Of a stretch of DNA of 64,000 bases, positions 48,673 through 61,491 are shown piece by piece. The position numbers and the translations under genes are program-made. Location: positions 400,736 through 464,735 of the forward strand of contig NW_006766892.1 of assembly GCF_000275845.1 (NCBI RefSeq). Reading direction: 5' to 3'. Every line of letters starts with the position of its first letter. Positions within the stretch are counted from its first letter, which is position 1. Below the pieces are notes generated by a model. That model saw only the letters and a program-made list of their open reading frames with translations. It searched no databases and was not told the DNA's origin. The DNA comes from Dichomitus squalens LYAD-421 SS1. Its lineage: Eukaryota; Basidiomycota; Agaricomycetes; Polyporales; Polyporaceae.

Positions 48673-49830
48673 ATGTCCCCCTCGCTCCCTGTGGAAGTGC
48701 TTGAAAACGTCATTGATCAGCTCAACTACGACGAGTCCGAGTAGGAAACTGGTGCGCCTCTGCGTAGCTTTGCCCTCACGTGTCGTAAACTTTTGTCCCG
48801 TACTCGCTCTCGACTCTTCTCAGTGATCTGTCTAAAGACGCAGGGTCACTACCTGTGTCTTTGTGACCTCTCGGACAACACTCCAGCTCTCTGTCCATTG
48901 ATCTATACAGTTACCATCGGCACCAAAGCCATCTGGGACGCCGATGGCGAGATGTGTGGGACTGCGCGGACGGCCCTATTGTTACATGAGATTGTCCCCG
49001 CCGCGCTACTCGCCCAACTCCCCAACCTACGACACTGGAAGCAAGTTGACGAGACCGAGCTTCCTCGCTCTCCGAAGATCGTGGAACTTGTTGCTTTCAT
49101 CCATCGCACTCGGCTCGCTGAGGTACTACACGAGTAGATCCTCTCTGCAATTTCTACGTCTCAAGACCTTACGCTTTCTGAGCTTTGCGGATTTCACGCA
49201 GCACCTTTGCGCTTTCCCTAACATACAAGGCCTCGCATGCAACCGTGTATTAGTCAGACGCGCTCGGAAGACCGACAGGACTCGGGATGACCACGGAAAA
49301 GGCCAGGTCAAGCAACTACCTCGCTTGACTACGTTGGACGTAAGTCATAGTGAACTTCGCGGTTGCGTGTCGAGGAAAGGCTAACCATCAAGAAGAGTAG
49401 ATCTTCTCTTTGCAGAAGAAAGTGACGCGCTTCCTCTTAACGTCATGTTCCCACGGCTCGAAAAGTTGGTGGTCGATATATCTGGGCCGTAAGTGGTTGT
49501 CGCAAGGTGCGCATGAGTGGATATTCACATAGGTGTGCGGTCTGACCGGGCTGCATATGTACAGATATGTTCACCTTACCGAGGCTGCCCCAATTACGCT
49601 TCCTGGAGATATGGATAGACCTTGCGTTCGTCGGAATGATAGCTCGCTGTCTAGAGCAGACCATCGAGACCATAACGGACTTCGACCTCTCCGCGTTGAG
49701 AGAGTTCGGGGTGCTGCTCCTCGTCCGGGATGGCCACTATGTGGAAGACGCTATGGAGAAGTGCGCAGAAATCGGCCGCTGTGTACGATGTTGGATGGGA
49801 TACTTGCAGCGTATTCTCGGCCAGTCATAA
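48673..49830 (+). pseudogene. F-box protein gene, broken
   Basis: The ATG at 48673 opens a typical F-box: SPSLPVEVLENVIDQLNYDE. An in-frame TAG at 48742 then cuts the motif. Past it the same frame continues PLRSFALTCRKLLSRTRSRL, exactly what the family shows next, so the stop looks like a nonsense mutation. A normal intron (about 49120-49165) joins TRLAE to TLRFLSFADFTQHLCAFPN. Further on, LRR-like segments FPRLEKLVVDIS and LPRLPQLRFLEIWIDLAF sit in different frames, implying a frameshift. F-box genes turn over fast in mushrooms. It could still give a shortened protein from a downstream Met. Confidence 0.7.
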
Positions 49831-50583
49831 CCCTATGGATAACCGGCTGGGCTGTGGATAATGACGATCGAGGCACAGACGGGAACAAGCTTGGGATGGT
49901 TTCTGCACTGAAGTCTTATTTCCCGGAAGTAGCAAAGCGATAGAGGTCACCTATGCAGGACGAGAAAGTGCGAGAGTCTCCCCTTCGACCAAATTGACTA
50001 GAGGCTCAATTCGCTTAGAGGGACTCCGTGGTAACCGTTGGTTTGCATAGTCCTTTGCAGAGAACTGCGTCAAAGGCAAACCGTCGTACGTACCGGGATC
50101 CCCGCGAGGGTTAGAATCTGGCCTGGGCATCATGGCGCGTACAGAGATGCAGAGAACTCGGATGTAGAGCGCTACTACTATTGCTTCGCGCAGGCCCATC
50201 GCTTTCCTTCAACTATTTTGGCAACTGGTGTAGAGTATAGCTATTGCGTGTATCTTGGCTTCAGTTCCCCATGACTGTGAAGCGCAGACTCCCTAATGCC
50301 AATTCCCGTCGTAGATTAGAAAGCTGAGACGATTACTCTCGGACCCTGATCGCGAGCGCAATGTTGGGAACACAGTCGCAATCATGTTTGTGTAAGACAA
50401 CGACTGGGAGAAAAAGGGCAACCGTGATGGTATAGCATTAGCACGTTGTCTAAGGTATCCCAAACATCGATAATATACATCATCAGAATATACAGCACGC
50501 TCTATCCAAGCTTCTTCAGTCTACCATATAGAATACCTCAAAAGTCCACATAATAGAAGACGCCAGTCTAAGACGCTGGGCAA
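49831..50583. other. Intergenic, no gene seen
   Basis: 3' flank of the F-box remnant and 3' UTR of the coiled-coil gene. Nothing recognised. Confidence 0.45.
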
Positions 50584-53500
50584 CTAGATGTCCCGCTCGC
50601 GCCTCCAGCTCCGCTCCATGTAGACCTCATCGCGTGGACTGCTCGCATAATACGGCGTCGGTATAGTCGGGTCGTTGTCCCGCACATCAGGATACCCAGC
50701 TGTCCACGACGAGATGTCAAAAAGGGACGTGGTCAGTTGCTCGCTCTGGCCGTGAGCTTTGGGTATCGGCCTCGGGGGCGAGCTCTTAGGGGTGTTCGCC
50801 TGCTCGCTCGCCTTCGTGTTCTTCCGTGAGACAGGTGTCTGCGGCCGTGATATCGACGTCTCGCCCGAAGCCGTACTTACGGTCGCCTCCGCAATCGCTG
50901 GTGTCGCAGACATGAAACGGAACGCCTGCATCTTCCGCGAGAGCGCCTGCAGGACAGACTCACGGTCTGCTGGCTGCGCAGAGCCCGCGTGGTTGTCGGG
51001 TTGTGGATCCTCCCCATGCTGCGTGAACGTCGTACGGATAGACGAATCCGACAGACCGCGCCTCAACGCGCGCTCGAGCGCTGGGGGAGGTCCGTTGTTC
51101 TCGTCCGACCCCTGATCCGAGGTCTCGCCACCCCCAGGCTGGGGCGAGTCAATCACCGCGTCTACAATGCGCGACAGACGCTTCCCGTGAGTGGCGCCCC
51201 GAAGAGACGCACGGCCTATCGTCGCGGAGGCTTTGTTCAAACCCATGGTGCTTGTCGTCCCGCTAAGCTTCCTGCTCGAGCTGGGCGGCCGAGGGATCAC
51301 GATCCACGGATCGCCCTCAGCTGGTCGTGGCGCCCCTGCGAAGATACCCATGACGCTCCTCGACAGGTCCTGCCTAGGTGTCGGCTGAGCGATCGGGGGC
51401 GAAGTCGCACTCGTACTGCTGCCAGGCGTGGCGAGGGAGCCGAAATTGCTCACTCGCCCAGGATGTGCCGAGTACGTGCTGGTAACTGCACGACCCACGG
51501 CTGCGCCGCTGAACTCAACGTTGACGGTCATTGCGGACGCCGAAAGGGCAGGCTGCAGCTTGGGCGCGATACGGGGTGGGGGGCGACCGCGGCCGAGGTT
51601 CCGAGCGGTTGGCGAGAGGGCGCTGGATGCAGCTGACTCTGATGGACTAGCGCCGCCGCCTGGTAGCCCGAGCAGCTTGGAGAGGGGGGCCATCCACGAG
51701 TGTCCGTTCGCTCCTGTCGCGCCGTCTTTAGCAGCGGAATCCGTGGCCTGCGCTTTCGAGGGATGCATTGCCATCTCGCTGACCTTTCCAGCCACGGTCG
51801 GGTCTAGGATGACAGCGTTCAGGGTGACACGCAACTCGCCGAGCTCGGTGAACACGTCCTTGACGAGCTTCAGCAACCCACGAAGATCCCGGCGCGTACA
51901 GGTCGTGGTCATCTTCTCGTCCTCTAGAAATGCACGGAAGTGGGTGCGCAGCGCGGTCGCATCGTTGAGTATCGCAGTGACAGTGGTACGGGACAGATGC
52001 CCAACGTCTGCGCCCAGGAGGTGTTGCCGTTTGAGGCGGTTGGTAAGGGTAAGGGCGTCGGCTTGCGCCATACGGTTTAGCAGGGTCGTTGCGCGCTCGA
52101 CAATCACACCAACCGCGGAGGAGTGAACGTTGTCGGTGAGGGAAGATGACTCTGATTGGCCGTCGTGCGAGGATACGTGGTCCCCGAAAGCACGCGGGAT
52201 GGGGGAGGGTGAAAGAGCACTGGTGGTGTTCCAAGTGAGGTCGGTCTGCACACCACGATCACGAGTCAAGAGGAGCAGTGGTTTCTGAGCGCGAGGTCGT
52301 TCAGGAGACACAGTATTACCCTCTCGATCGTCGAAGCTGATGTGTGAGTGCGCGTAGGTCGCCCGGGGGTTAGCGAACGATGTCCACTTCGAACCAGCGT
52401 GAATGTGAGAATCGGGGGATAACGGCCGGCGCTCAGTTTCAGGTGTCAATGGTTCCTGCAGACACGTGGTAAGTGCAATAGAAGACGCGTAGCTGGAGCA
52501 TGCGACATACGAATGGACGTCTAATCGAGAGTTCTCTGCTGCGTTCAGCGCTTAGGGACCGCCGCTGGCTGGTTGCGTTCTCGCTCTGAAGCCTTGACCG
52601 TAGCAAGGAAGCAGTGGGGGCAGTACCGATCGGGAACGTGGGCGACAATGGTGAGAAAGTGTCGTGGAACGTGAATGAGTTCCCGCTGTGCGTGAAGCGA
52701 TGGCCACGCCTGAACGGAGTGTCGCTAGCACGTCGTTCCTCCAGCTCCTCTTGTAATGAATGGAGTTCTTCCCGTTCTGCTCCCAGGAGGTTCTGCAGCT
52801 CAGCGTTGTCACGCTTCAATGCTTCATTATCGGCAACGAGGGATTCAAGCACTTTGGTGACCTCCGCGTCGTGGACGTCAGCCGAATGACCCAATTGCTA
52901 GATGTCCGTTAGCGAGTCTCGCAGTTGCCAACTGGATAGAAGCAACAACGTACGTGGTATTGCAACTGCTCAAGCCGTTGCTTGGCATCGGACAATATCT
53001 CCTGCGATAGCTCTTGCCTATGCGTTCTTTGAACATCAAGATCTTCTCTCAGTCTCAAGACCTGAGCCTGCAGCTTGGCTGCACGGTCTCATGAGGACAT
53101 CGTAGCGGGAGGGATATGAGCAGTAGCCACGAACCGCATTTCTCTCTATATGAGATGATTCGCGACTCCGTCATCCTTGTGCGTTGAGTCGCGCTATCGA
53201 GCTCCTGCTTGAGATCGTCCTTCTCTTGCAAGGCCACAGCCAAACGATTCTCAAGCCCAACTGCCCGAGCATTCTGGGAGCTCAATCGTGCCACATCTGT
53301 CCTCGCCTCCTCAAGCTCCTGTAGAAGAGTTTTCTTAGACGTCTCGCCCATTTCTGTGTGCATGAGTGCCTGTGTGAGACGCTGCGCGACACGGTGAGCC
53401 GGTCAGGCTGTGCTTGGGTGTAATGACGAGCGTACCTTCTCCAAGAGAGCATTCTATTGCCACGGCAATCAGCGGGAGAATAGAGTTGCGACCTTCACGA

Positions 53501-54022
53501 ACGCACCTGCTTGACAAGTTCTGCCACCCGGACATCAACCGAGGAATGAAATGATATAGTATCGTCTTCATCGTCGTCAGACTCTGAGGGAAGCTTGACG
53601 GGCGGAAGCCCAAGAGACAATGAGCCGGGTGAGGACCGGTGAGCTGACTCCATAAACAAGACGTACCTTTCGTTCCTGCCTGCGGACCAACGCTTCATGG
53701 CGCTCCAACAAAGCTCGTCCAACCTCTACACCGCATAACCAAGGCCGTGTTGGTCCATTGACTCCAGGGGTCACACCGAACACATACCGGCACTGAGGAC
53801 AAGCCTACTCTCCAGCTTCGTCTTGAACGCCGCCCATGACTTGCTCGTCTCACAGTCCTCCCGTCCGCAACAGCACGTGGCTACATTGTCCGGGTCCGGC
53901 GAGGAGACACGGGATACACTGGTCAACGCGTGCGTGAGCTCGTCGATCGTAGTAGTTGCACGATGCAAGCTGCTAGTGAGCTGGGAGTCTGGAGTCAAGG
54001 CGCGCGAGTCCAGCAGCGACAT
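50584..54022 (-). CDS. Long coiled-coil protein, function unknown
   Basis: The start at 54022 opens a helical segment (LTSSLHRATTTIDELTHALT) with CCCGREDCETSKSWAAFKTK, then short exons: EVGRALLERHEALVRRQERK, acidic LPSESDDDEDDTISFHSS with VRVAELVKQ, and long coiled-coil exons (QELEEARTDVARLSSQNARA; LQAQVLRLREDLDVQRTHRQ; LESLVADNEALKRDNAELQN). A Ser/Pro-rich linker leads into the last exon (to 50584), which holds a folded-looking helical region (VERATTLLNRMAQADALTLT; RRDLRGLLKLVKDVFTELGE) followed by ~350 disordered residues. The layout suggests a cytoskeletal or spindle-pole scaffold, but I recognise no family. About seven exons; small ones are placed by phase only. Confidence 0.7.
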
Positions 54023-55044
54023 ATCGAGTCAATGGGTATCAGCGAGCCCAGGGAGTGTGCAGATGCGTCAAAGCAAGGGCGACTAGAGTGGGCTGTTGTG
54101 GTATGGCTGCCAGCAGCAATGAGATGGTATATAAGGTGGTGGGGGCGATGGAAGACCTCGATGTTGGACGGTAATGAAAGGGCATGCAAGTGTTGGCGCG
54201 GACAGATATTGCGAAGGAACCCAAACAGGCTCCAAGTGGCGTGTCTTCTTCAAGCAGACGCAATATTGCTAAATAGCATGAGGCAGCTAGCAGACGAGAC
54301 GCAATGTCAAGCAACGAGTTGGACAGTCGACAACAGCCCGCTGCTCGAAGCCGACTCGTTTGGTGTCGGTACCGATGCCACAAAAGGTATCCCATTCGCG
54401 AAGGCGCGGCCCGGAGGGCCATCCTGACTGGCTAAGCATCCACCATAAATATCGTCTCGACAACATACAGGCTAAAGGACACCTTGCGAGCATTTTGCTA
54501 TTCCTGAGAATTCGATCTCAATGAATCGGACGAAGCATGATGAATTCCGGCTGGATGTCACGAGCCCGGATGGTCGACTCCTGCCTCGTGTTCGAACGGC
54601 TTCGGGAATTAAGTCTACCAAATGGCGGGTCCTCAGATCAATGTGATACAAAAAGAAGTCATCTCATGAACGCAAGGTTCATATACTCCGAAAAATTCGT
54701 GAGGTGGCATCGAGGTAAGGGCGGTACACGGAATCCCCTAGTAAAAGGCGAGGGGATTGTATGTTGTACCACCCTCTGCCACTACCCCATCGTGGGCGGC
54801 GGAGTTGAGGTGTGCGGGACGTCTGCATTTTGCTGAACTCCCGGGTGAGAGATTGCGGAAGGATGAATGATGTGCCTGGCGCTTTCTCTCTCGTTAAGTC
54901 CGCTGCCGACGGCAGTGTCCAACCCATCCACCTTCCTCTCGAACAATGCATTACAGCCATTCAAAGTAGGATATAAAATGCGGTAGAACAACACAGAAAC
55001 CGGTCCATCCAGAACTAGTACACTATACAGGAACGCCTCACGTC
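54023..55044. other. Intergenic, no gene seen
   Basis: About 1 kb holding the coiled-coil gene promoter on the left and the 3' flank of the membrane-protein gene on the right. Open frames are short and lack family features. Confidence 0.45.
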
Positions 55045-56600
55045 TCACTCCTCAGTATACATAGGCGGCACCTCCGAGATCGCAGTCCCAGCAAGCGACA
55101 CATACTTCGCCTTATTCTTCCTTCTCTCCTCCACATCGTCCCGCTTCCCCGTGTCTGTACGCAGGAACGCAGAGGGCGGTGGTTTCGCGCTTGTGCTGGG
55201 CGCGACAACGGCCGGGAGAGCATCGCCCTTCTTGAACCGCACTCCCGAGTCCGCATGGAACGTCGCGGGTTTCTTGGGGCGGGATCCGGACGCCTTCTCG
55301 GCCTCCGCACGTTTCGCGGAGGGCGTCGCGCCGGATGAGGTATATGTGCTTCCCGGGGCAAGCATAAGCGGAGCACGAGAGTTCGTCGTCGAGTACGAAA
55401 CGAGAGAGGCGTGTGACGTCGCGGAGCGATAGGAGATGGGAGGCGATGAAGGACGACGCAGCGCCGGGGGTGGGGTAGGAATGGGGCGGTGAAGCCCACC
55501 CCCATAGGCACCGGAAGGCGTCCCTGGACGTGATACAGAGATTGAGGAAGTAGATGGTTGGGGACGAAGCAAGTATACGCTTGACTGCGGAGTATGCGTG
55601 CGCGAGAAAGCAGAGAATTGGGAGCGCATCTGGGAGTGCGCGAAATCGATCTCGCTGAGCGACTCGAACGTATCCAGTGACCCTCGCCTTGTCAGCGGAT
55701 ACAAGACTGTCTCGTTGATTGGGGTAGGGTGGTAGGCATAAAGGTGCGTCTCCTGAACGGGATATGACGCGACGGTATCCATCATGGTCGGCTCTGGAGG
55801 TGGCTTATACTCTGCAAGTGACAAGACCTCAGATATTTTGCCTGCCTGTGAAGGCAATGAGGGTGTCGATGTACTCACCTCCGAAATGGGTTGCCAAGTC
55901 AGGCTTCTTCTTCGCATCCTCGTAGACGTAGTGCCCATACTTCTTAGCTAGCCGAGCAGGAGCCCTCTTCCTCCTCCAGTACCACCAGCTCGCGAAAGCA
56001 AGACCCCCGAGTACAGCCGCGGCTCCAACGACTCCTCCAACCATCGGCACAGTGTGGAATGGCTCACCGTCTCTAGCGGTCATAGACTCGGAAGAAGTCG
56101 AATCCGTCAGGGCGGGGAGAGGCGTGTACTCGACGTAGTCGAGGGTGAACGGCCAGTCGTCTTCACCGTACTCGACGGTGATCGTGAGGACGTGTTCCCC
56201 AGCAGGAAGCGTGTGAGAGTCGAAAAACTGATAGGCGAACTCGGTCGTGTTCGCGTCTGGATCGCTCACGACCACCATCGGGATAACCCCGTCGATTGCA
56301 AATGAGACAGAGGGCGGGACTGCACTAGCGTTGTCTGATGGTCGAGGCAACTGCGCGCCGTAGACTGAGACATTGGTGCCTATCAAATGACACGGCGAGC
56401 GGCGGTTAGGTAGAAGAGCGAGCTTGCGGCAGACTGCACGTACCGTTGAACCTGAATTCCGCTTGCGCGTTCGTGAAGCCGTTAGAGTACGTCGAGCTGT
56501 AGTAATGCTCTCCCTGTTCGTGCTGCCATGCATCCGGGAGCTGGAACAGCAGATCGTTCAAATCACCATCATCGACGAAAACGAGCTGTGACGGATCCAT
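55045..56600 (-). CDS. Single-pass membrane protein with ectodomain and disordered tail
   Basis: Three main exons. The N-terminal ~170 residues are beta-rich (DPSQLVFVDDGDLND, GTNVSVYGAQLPRPSDN, VSFAIDGVIPMVVVSDPDAN, GEHVLTITVEYGEDDWPFTL) with N-glycosylation sites, resembling a small jelly-roll ectodomain. One helix follows (VPMVGGVVGAAAVLGGLAFA) with a stop-transfer WWYWRRKR, then a Ser/Pro-rich cytoplasmic tail of ~330 residues ending VPPMYTEE. This layout is common among uncharacterised agaricomycete surface proteins and suggests a cell-wall or surface sensor, but function is unknown. No cleavable signal peptide is seen at the start used; an upstream exon encoding one may be missed. Confidence 0.7.
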
Positions 56601-57049
56601 GAGAGTTTGGTGTCAGATTTATCGTGGAACGGGGGTCAGAGACAGTGATATAAATGAGCGTAGGAATCCCACAGAAACCTGCAGACCAAGAGAAGTGTTG
56701 AAGCAAGTAGACCGATACCGGAGAGAAGAGGGGAAGGAGAGAGAGGAGGAGCGTGGGTGGACTGCGACCAAACCGCCACGGCGAGACGGACTTCGTTTGT
56801 TTCCCGGCCGGTAAGCCCCCAGTGCTTGTTCCCCCGTACGTCGCGGTGTGCTGATCGTCAAGTCACCACAGCGTGGGGGGCCATAGGTGTCAAAGTCTGG
56901 TTGAACGGATGGAGTACTTTCGTAGCGCGATCTCCTATGCTTTGTGCACGAACGTTGGTTCCGGGTCCTGATGTGCGCCGACGTGTACGCTAGACAGGGT
57001 TCTCAACACAGAACAAGACATTGCTGTCACCGCTCAAAGTAACCCGGCG
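56601..57049. other. Upstream region of the membrane-protein gene
   Basis: Purine-rich on the plus strand (56720-56760). No gene seen. Confidence 0.4.
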
Positions 57050-57957
57050 TCAAGCCGCGCAGCCGGGGTACCATAGGGGCCGCACGAGCGCGAACTGGTC
57101 GCTGGGCGGCACGAGAAGCGTGCGGTCGTGTGTCGGTACCAGAGAATATGGACTACGCAACTGGTCTGCTAGTCGCTGAAGAATATGCGAAGGGAATCCG
57201 CGCTTGCGTCTAGAAGTTGTGATATGTTGGCCAGCCTTCAGACAGAAGCTCTGCATCGCGGGAAGCAGGTACGTACATGATAAAGATCCGGAAGCCCATC
57301 CAGATCGCAATGCAACGGCGCCCATGGGGGCCAGCGCGCCGAAGTTTTGATAGACATTGACGTTGCGGTGGCAGGACGGGCACGCAGTCACCGCGCTTTG
57401 TAGTTGTACAATGATTTCCACAGTTGTTCCAGGGCGCGTCGATCTGGATTCTGGAACGATGTCAAAGATACATAAACGCTCGCGGGCGACAAGGGGAACG
57501 ATCCTCGGACCGTGACCATCAATTAATAGCTGCTTGCAATGATCAATCACATCCGCCGAGGAGATACTTAGAGCAACAGATGATGCTGTACCAGTACAAG
57601 AAGGTCTGAAAAGTGGCATGGTCAGTACGTTCACGCTATAGAGTCCGGCTGCCCACAATGGGGAGCGTCGGGTGCAAAGGTATGGTATCATTAGATGCGC
57701 TACACGGAATAATATCCAATCGACTAACTAGCGTACATCACGTAAGCAGGGATAAGAGTAAGGGTCGTAAAAGAGGTCATTGAGGCTGGAGGAGCCACAG
57801 GACAGTGTGGGCATCTGACGTTTGGTAGATCCAGTATAGGAAGCGCGTCGATAGCAGTGGTCACTGGAAAGGGGGAGTTCAGTCGGGGCAAGGGAACGTT
57901 AGGCATGATATCAGGAGCCACAGAAGACGAATATCCCTTGTGGGCTACGTTCATCAT
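57050..57957 (-). CDS. Uncertain gene with two CPxC pairs
   Basis: Two minus-strand open stretches. The first (57957-57724) starts MMNVAHKGYSSSVAPDIMPN and carries VRCPHCPVAPPASMTSFTTL then hydrophobic LIPAYVMYA. The second (about 57690-57050) carries LQSAVTACPSCHRNVNVYQN and a C-terminal part with YPGCAA. A CPxC pair, hydrophobic stretch and second CPxC pair would suit a small membrane-associated zinc protein of LITAF-like plan, but spacing and flanking residues do not match convincingly, and I could not find a splice pair joining the two halves in frame. It may be a decayed gene or one with different exons. Confidence 0.3.
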
Positions 57958-57971
57958 GGGCCGCGCGCTGA

Positions 57972-59476
57972 TTAAACGTTGTCCACGCTGTTGAGCACGC
58001 CTGCGCGAGTCACAGCACTGCTCAGGCCCTCCCCGCTCTCTTCCTGGATGGTGCCAGAGCCCGATGCTGACGCCTGGTTCGACACCTTTCCGATGATGTC
58101 GCTCTGCAGCTGCATGGGCACGAAGACGACCTTGCTGTTCGCGCTCTTCGCCATGGCTTGGAGCGCCTCAAGCTGCCGAATCTGCATAGCGGCGGGACTC
58201 GCGAGTATGTCCGCAGCTTGGCGCATGAGGCGTGCCGAGTCGACCTCGGCACGGGCAGCGATGACCTTCGACTCTCCAATACGCTTCTGTTGCGCCGCAG
58301 ACGAGAGGGATGCGGAGACCTCGGGGGAGAAGATGATGTCCTTGATGAGGATACCCTCGATGGCAACACCCCACCTATCAGCCACATCGCCGACGATCTC
58401 GGCAATCTCGAACGCCATTGCCTCCCGCTCTGTCACGACAGACTGCACCATGCGTGCACCAACGACATGACGGAGGGTGGTCTGCGCCCGCTCGATGAGC
58501 GCTTGGCGGAGGTCCGAGATGCCGAAGGCGGCACGGTATGGGCTTGTGATCTGGAAATATATGACGGAGTCGCTATGGGTGGGAAGCGGTCAAGGCGCGG
58601 ACGAAATGTGACAAGGCAGGGAAGACGCACATCTCAACGTCGACGTTGTCGCGGGTGATGACCTTCTGCCGGCCGATGGGACTGATCTGGATTTTGACAT
58701 CGACGACGCGAAGAGACTCGGTGCAGACGTTCACTTGAACAAGACCAGGATCTACAGACTTATAGAACTGGCCGAACCGCGAGACGAGACCAACGGAACC
58801 TATAAATCGGCATATCTCGTCAGGTGCTTCGGAGCCAACTATGCTTCAATCATCTGGCATACCTTGTTGAACTTCGCGGAAGGGGTTGGGGCATGGGCAG
58901 CAGGGAACTGCGCCGAAGAGACCGATACAGCTTCCGAGCGCTTGCAACATAGAACCGTATATGCCATGGGTGACCTTGCAGCCAGATGAGTTTGTACCCC
59001 ACGATAGGCTCATGCACACTGTGGACTACACACCTCTGTTGTTCCGAGATCCTGTGCGTATGAGGGCTGGAGAGGGGGAACGAGGTCGTACCGAAAGTCA
59101 GAATCGAGCAAAGCAGGTCGACTGTGCAGGCCCACGGATGAGCGGACAACGTACCTGCATCTCGCTGCGCTTGAGCGGCTGGACCTTGATGACATGCTCT
59201 CCGTTCAGCTTCAACCCCTTGCTCTGGCCGGCATTGCGTGAATCCTCGGTGACTGGAGCAGTATTGTTAGACATGGCAGCCCGCACGAGGACGAGCACAG
59301 ATAGTGGGAGCAGGGAAGGAGCAGGGAGGGCGGAAGCACACAGCCATTGGACACGGTGTCATGCAAATAGACTGAGGAACGGGCGGCTTACCATGGGGCG
59401 CGTCATGGTCGACTACGTTCCCACGAGAGGATGTGCTGGGCGTGGCGGAGCGGTGCTTGGTGTCGAGGTTGCTCAT
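57972..59476 (-). CDS. Stomatin-family (SPFH/band 7) protein
   Basis: Membrane-microdomain scaffold of the SPFH superfamily. The N-terminus MSNLDTKHRSATPSTSSRG is hydrophilic. After a short exon the protein shows SMLQALGSCIGLFGAVPCCP, a Cys-rich hydrophobic hairpin as in stomatin (palmitoylation and membrane insertion). The SPFH core follows: VGLVSRFGQFYKSVDPGLVQ, CTESLRVVDVKIQ, KVITRDNVDVEIDSVIYFQI, and SDLRQALIERAQTTLRHVVG. A helical C-terminus (GESKVIAARAEVDSARLMRQ; IRQLEALQAMAKSANSKVVF) matches the stomatin oligomerisation region. It stops at 57972 after a Ser/Gly-rich tail. Five or more exons. Stomatin rather than prohibitin is favoured by the N-terminal hairpin. Confidence 0.88.
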
Positions 59477-61491
59477 CGCGATACTCTGCGAACGAGGAGG
59501 GGGCATGTGCCAATCGCCAAGGGTTATGCTCAGCGAACTGGCGGCAGGCCTGGTCTTATATGCAGACGGTGAGAGCGAGAGGGTCAGCTGGAGCGTTGCG
59601 CAGCGCAGACCCGGTTCTCACTGCACGAGGAACTCCCAGGCGCCATTGGACCAAGTCCGAAGCGACGTTGAACACAGGAACTATCCCATACGCCTCCTCC
59701 GCAGCACCAGAAGGCGGTGCAAGGTCCCGGCGGACACTCGGTCCCCGACAAACTCGGGTCTAGCCACAAACTATGCATCACCGTTTCATTCATTCCCTCC
59801 ACCGTGCGAGGCCCCCCGGTAACTTCATCTTGCTTCGACAGCTTCCGCCGCACTCCGTCATTGGTATTATTGAGGACTCTACCAACAAGATTCGTCGCTG
59901 AAGAGAGGAACATTATCCCGGACTCCGCCTTTGCCCGCCAAAGATCGAAGCTGTACTTCTTGACAGCCCTTCCCGACTCCACCCGCGAGACCTAACCAAC
60001 ATGTGGCAGGTGCACAGTAAGTTGCTGCGACTGCCAGAGCGCTCGCCAGCAAAACAACGTCCACTCAATTGACGTCTATTAGCTGCGCGATCCCGGTACC
60101 CCAGATATTACCGCTGCCGATATATGCCAAGTCTGTTACAGGATTCAAATGCGCTGCATGGGAAGCCTTTGCCACAGGGTGCCTGGGCTTATGCTGTGGT
60201 AGAGAGCTCGTGATCCTAGGGTTCTACATGTCACTGGGGTCAACCGAGCAGGCAAGATGTTTTGTTCATCTTTTACCGCCGCCAGTGCTTGCAGGTTTAC
60301 CAGCATAGTGGCAGCATTATCACCATACAGTACAAGACTATGTAGCACAGACGTCAGAGCAGGTCCACCGTCCTCGCGCTAGGTAATACTGTTTCACCCA
60401 AAACATGAACATAAGGTTCAAGCTAGAACCTTCGGAGTCGAAAGTCGATTGGCTACCGCACGGGCCTGACCACGGCGGGCAGGTCGGCGTGGCGTACTCA
60501 CCAACGGGCTCTTGACGAACGTAGAGCCACCTCAACTTTCTAGCTCCACTGACTCGGAAAGGTTCGTATAGTCCTCCCATATTCAACCGCACATACAAAC
60601 GACGTCAAACGAGGCACCCGTCGGAGCATTCGTATCATGGAGCACAGCTAAGATTCTGTCAATTCGCAACCGAGAAGGTCGGGCTATGCGTTGGGGCCGC
60701 AGTTCGTCTGTCGTGATCCCGCTCTTGTAGGTACCTTGCGGCTCCTTCGGAGCCTGTAGATAGCGGACGAAGTACAGCGAACGTTTCAAGGACGTCGAGT
60801 CATGAATGGCGAGGGGTACTCCTAGTCAGCTGCGGAGACAGCCCCCTACATACTGGTAGAAGCTCGACATCTTGAAGAAATTTCAAAGTCATCATAAGGC
60901 CTGTTGCTGCGGCCATACCGCTCAAGGAGGTACTCGGCTCCTGGCCTGAACACCGACGCTACACCGGTTTCAACAAGTTGAACCGTTTAGAGGTGTTGTA
61001 TAATATACAGCGATGAAGCAAGCTGGAGAATAGTAGACAACGGACGGTATATGGTAGTATGAGAGGGAGCCGACAATGAGCACAGATGTACATCACCAGC
61101 GATCTAGCGCTGAATTTGAAGTATCGACGAGGAGCGGTAGTAGGATACACCACACAAAACTTGACTGAAACATGCCTTAGAGCTAGCAGAACATACGGAA
61201 CATGGACGACTGGCAAAGGTAAGCGCAGCGATGGCATGCAATGCGGGATATGGGAGATATATATACCGGATGCGAGAGACGAGAGATAAGTGGAAGCGGG
61301 GATGATGGTATATCAGCGGCACATAGAGAAATAGCTTCACGAGAGCGTGGGATGTAGGATAGGGATGCGTACAGTGATGCGTATGTACTACATGCATTGC
61401 CAAGGATCTAGATACACTAAGTTTGAACAATTCATGCGTCGACTTTCACAAAACAAAATACAGGAACACGAAACGGCCTACCCTCCCAGAC
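59477..61491. other. Long intergenic region, no gene supported
   Basis: About 2 kb. Around 59700-60000 both strands are open; the minus strand has a plausible helical stretch (KKYSFDLWRAKAESGIMFLS) and the plus strand a 92-codon frame, but neither gains support from splicing or family motifs. From 60960 to 61490 lies the presumed 3' UTR of the neurofibromin gene. Confidence 0.4.

Noticed and set aside
59700..60064. Possible small secreted protein on the minus strand
   Set aside because: A hydrophobic segment is present, but no ATG in a good position and the opposite strand is equally open.
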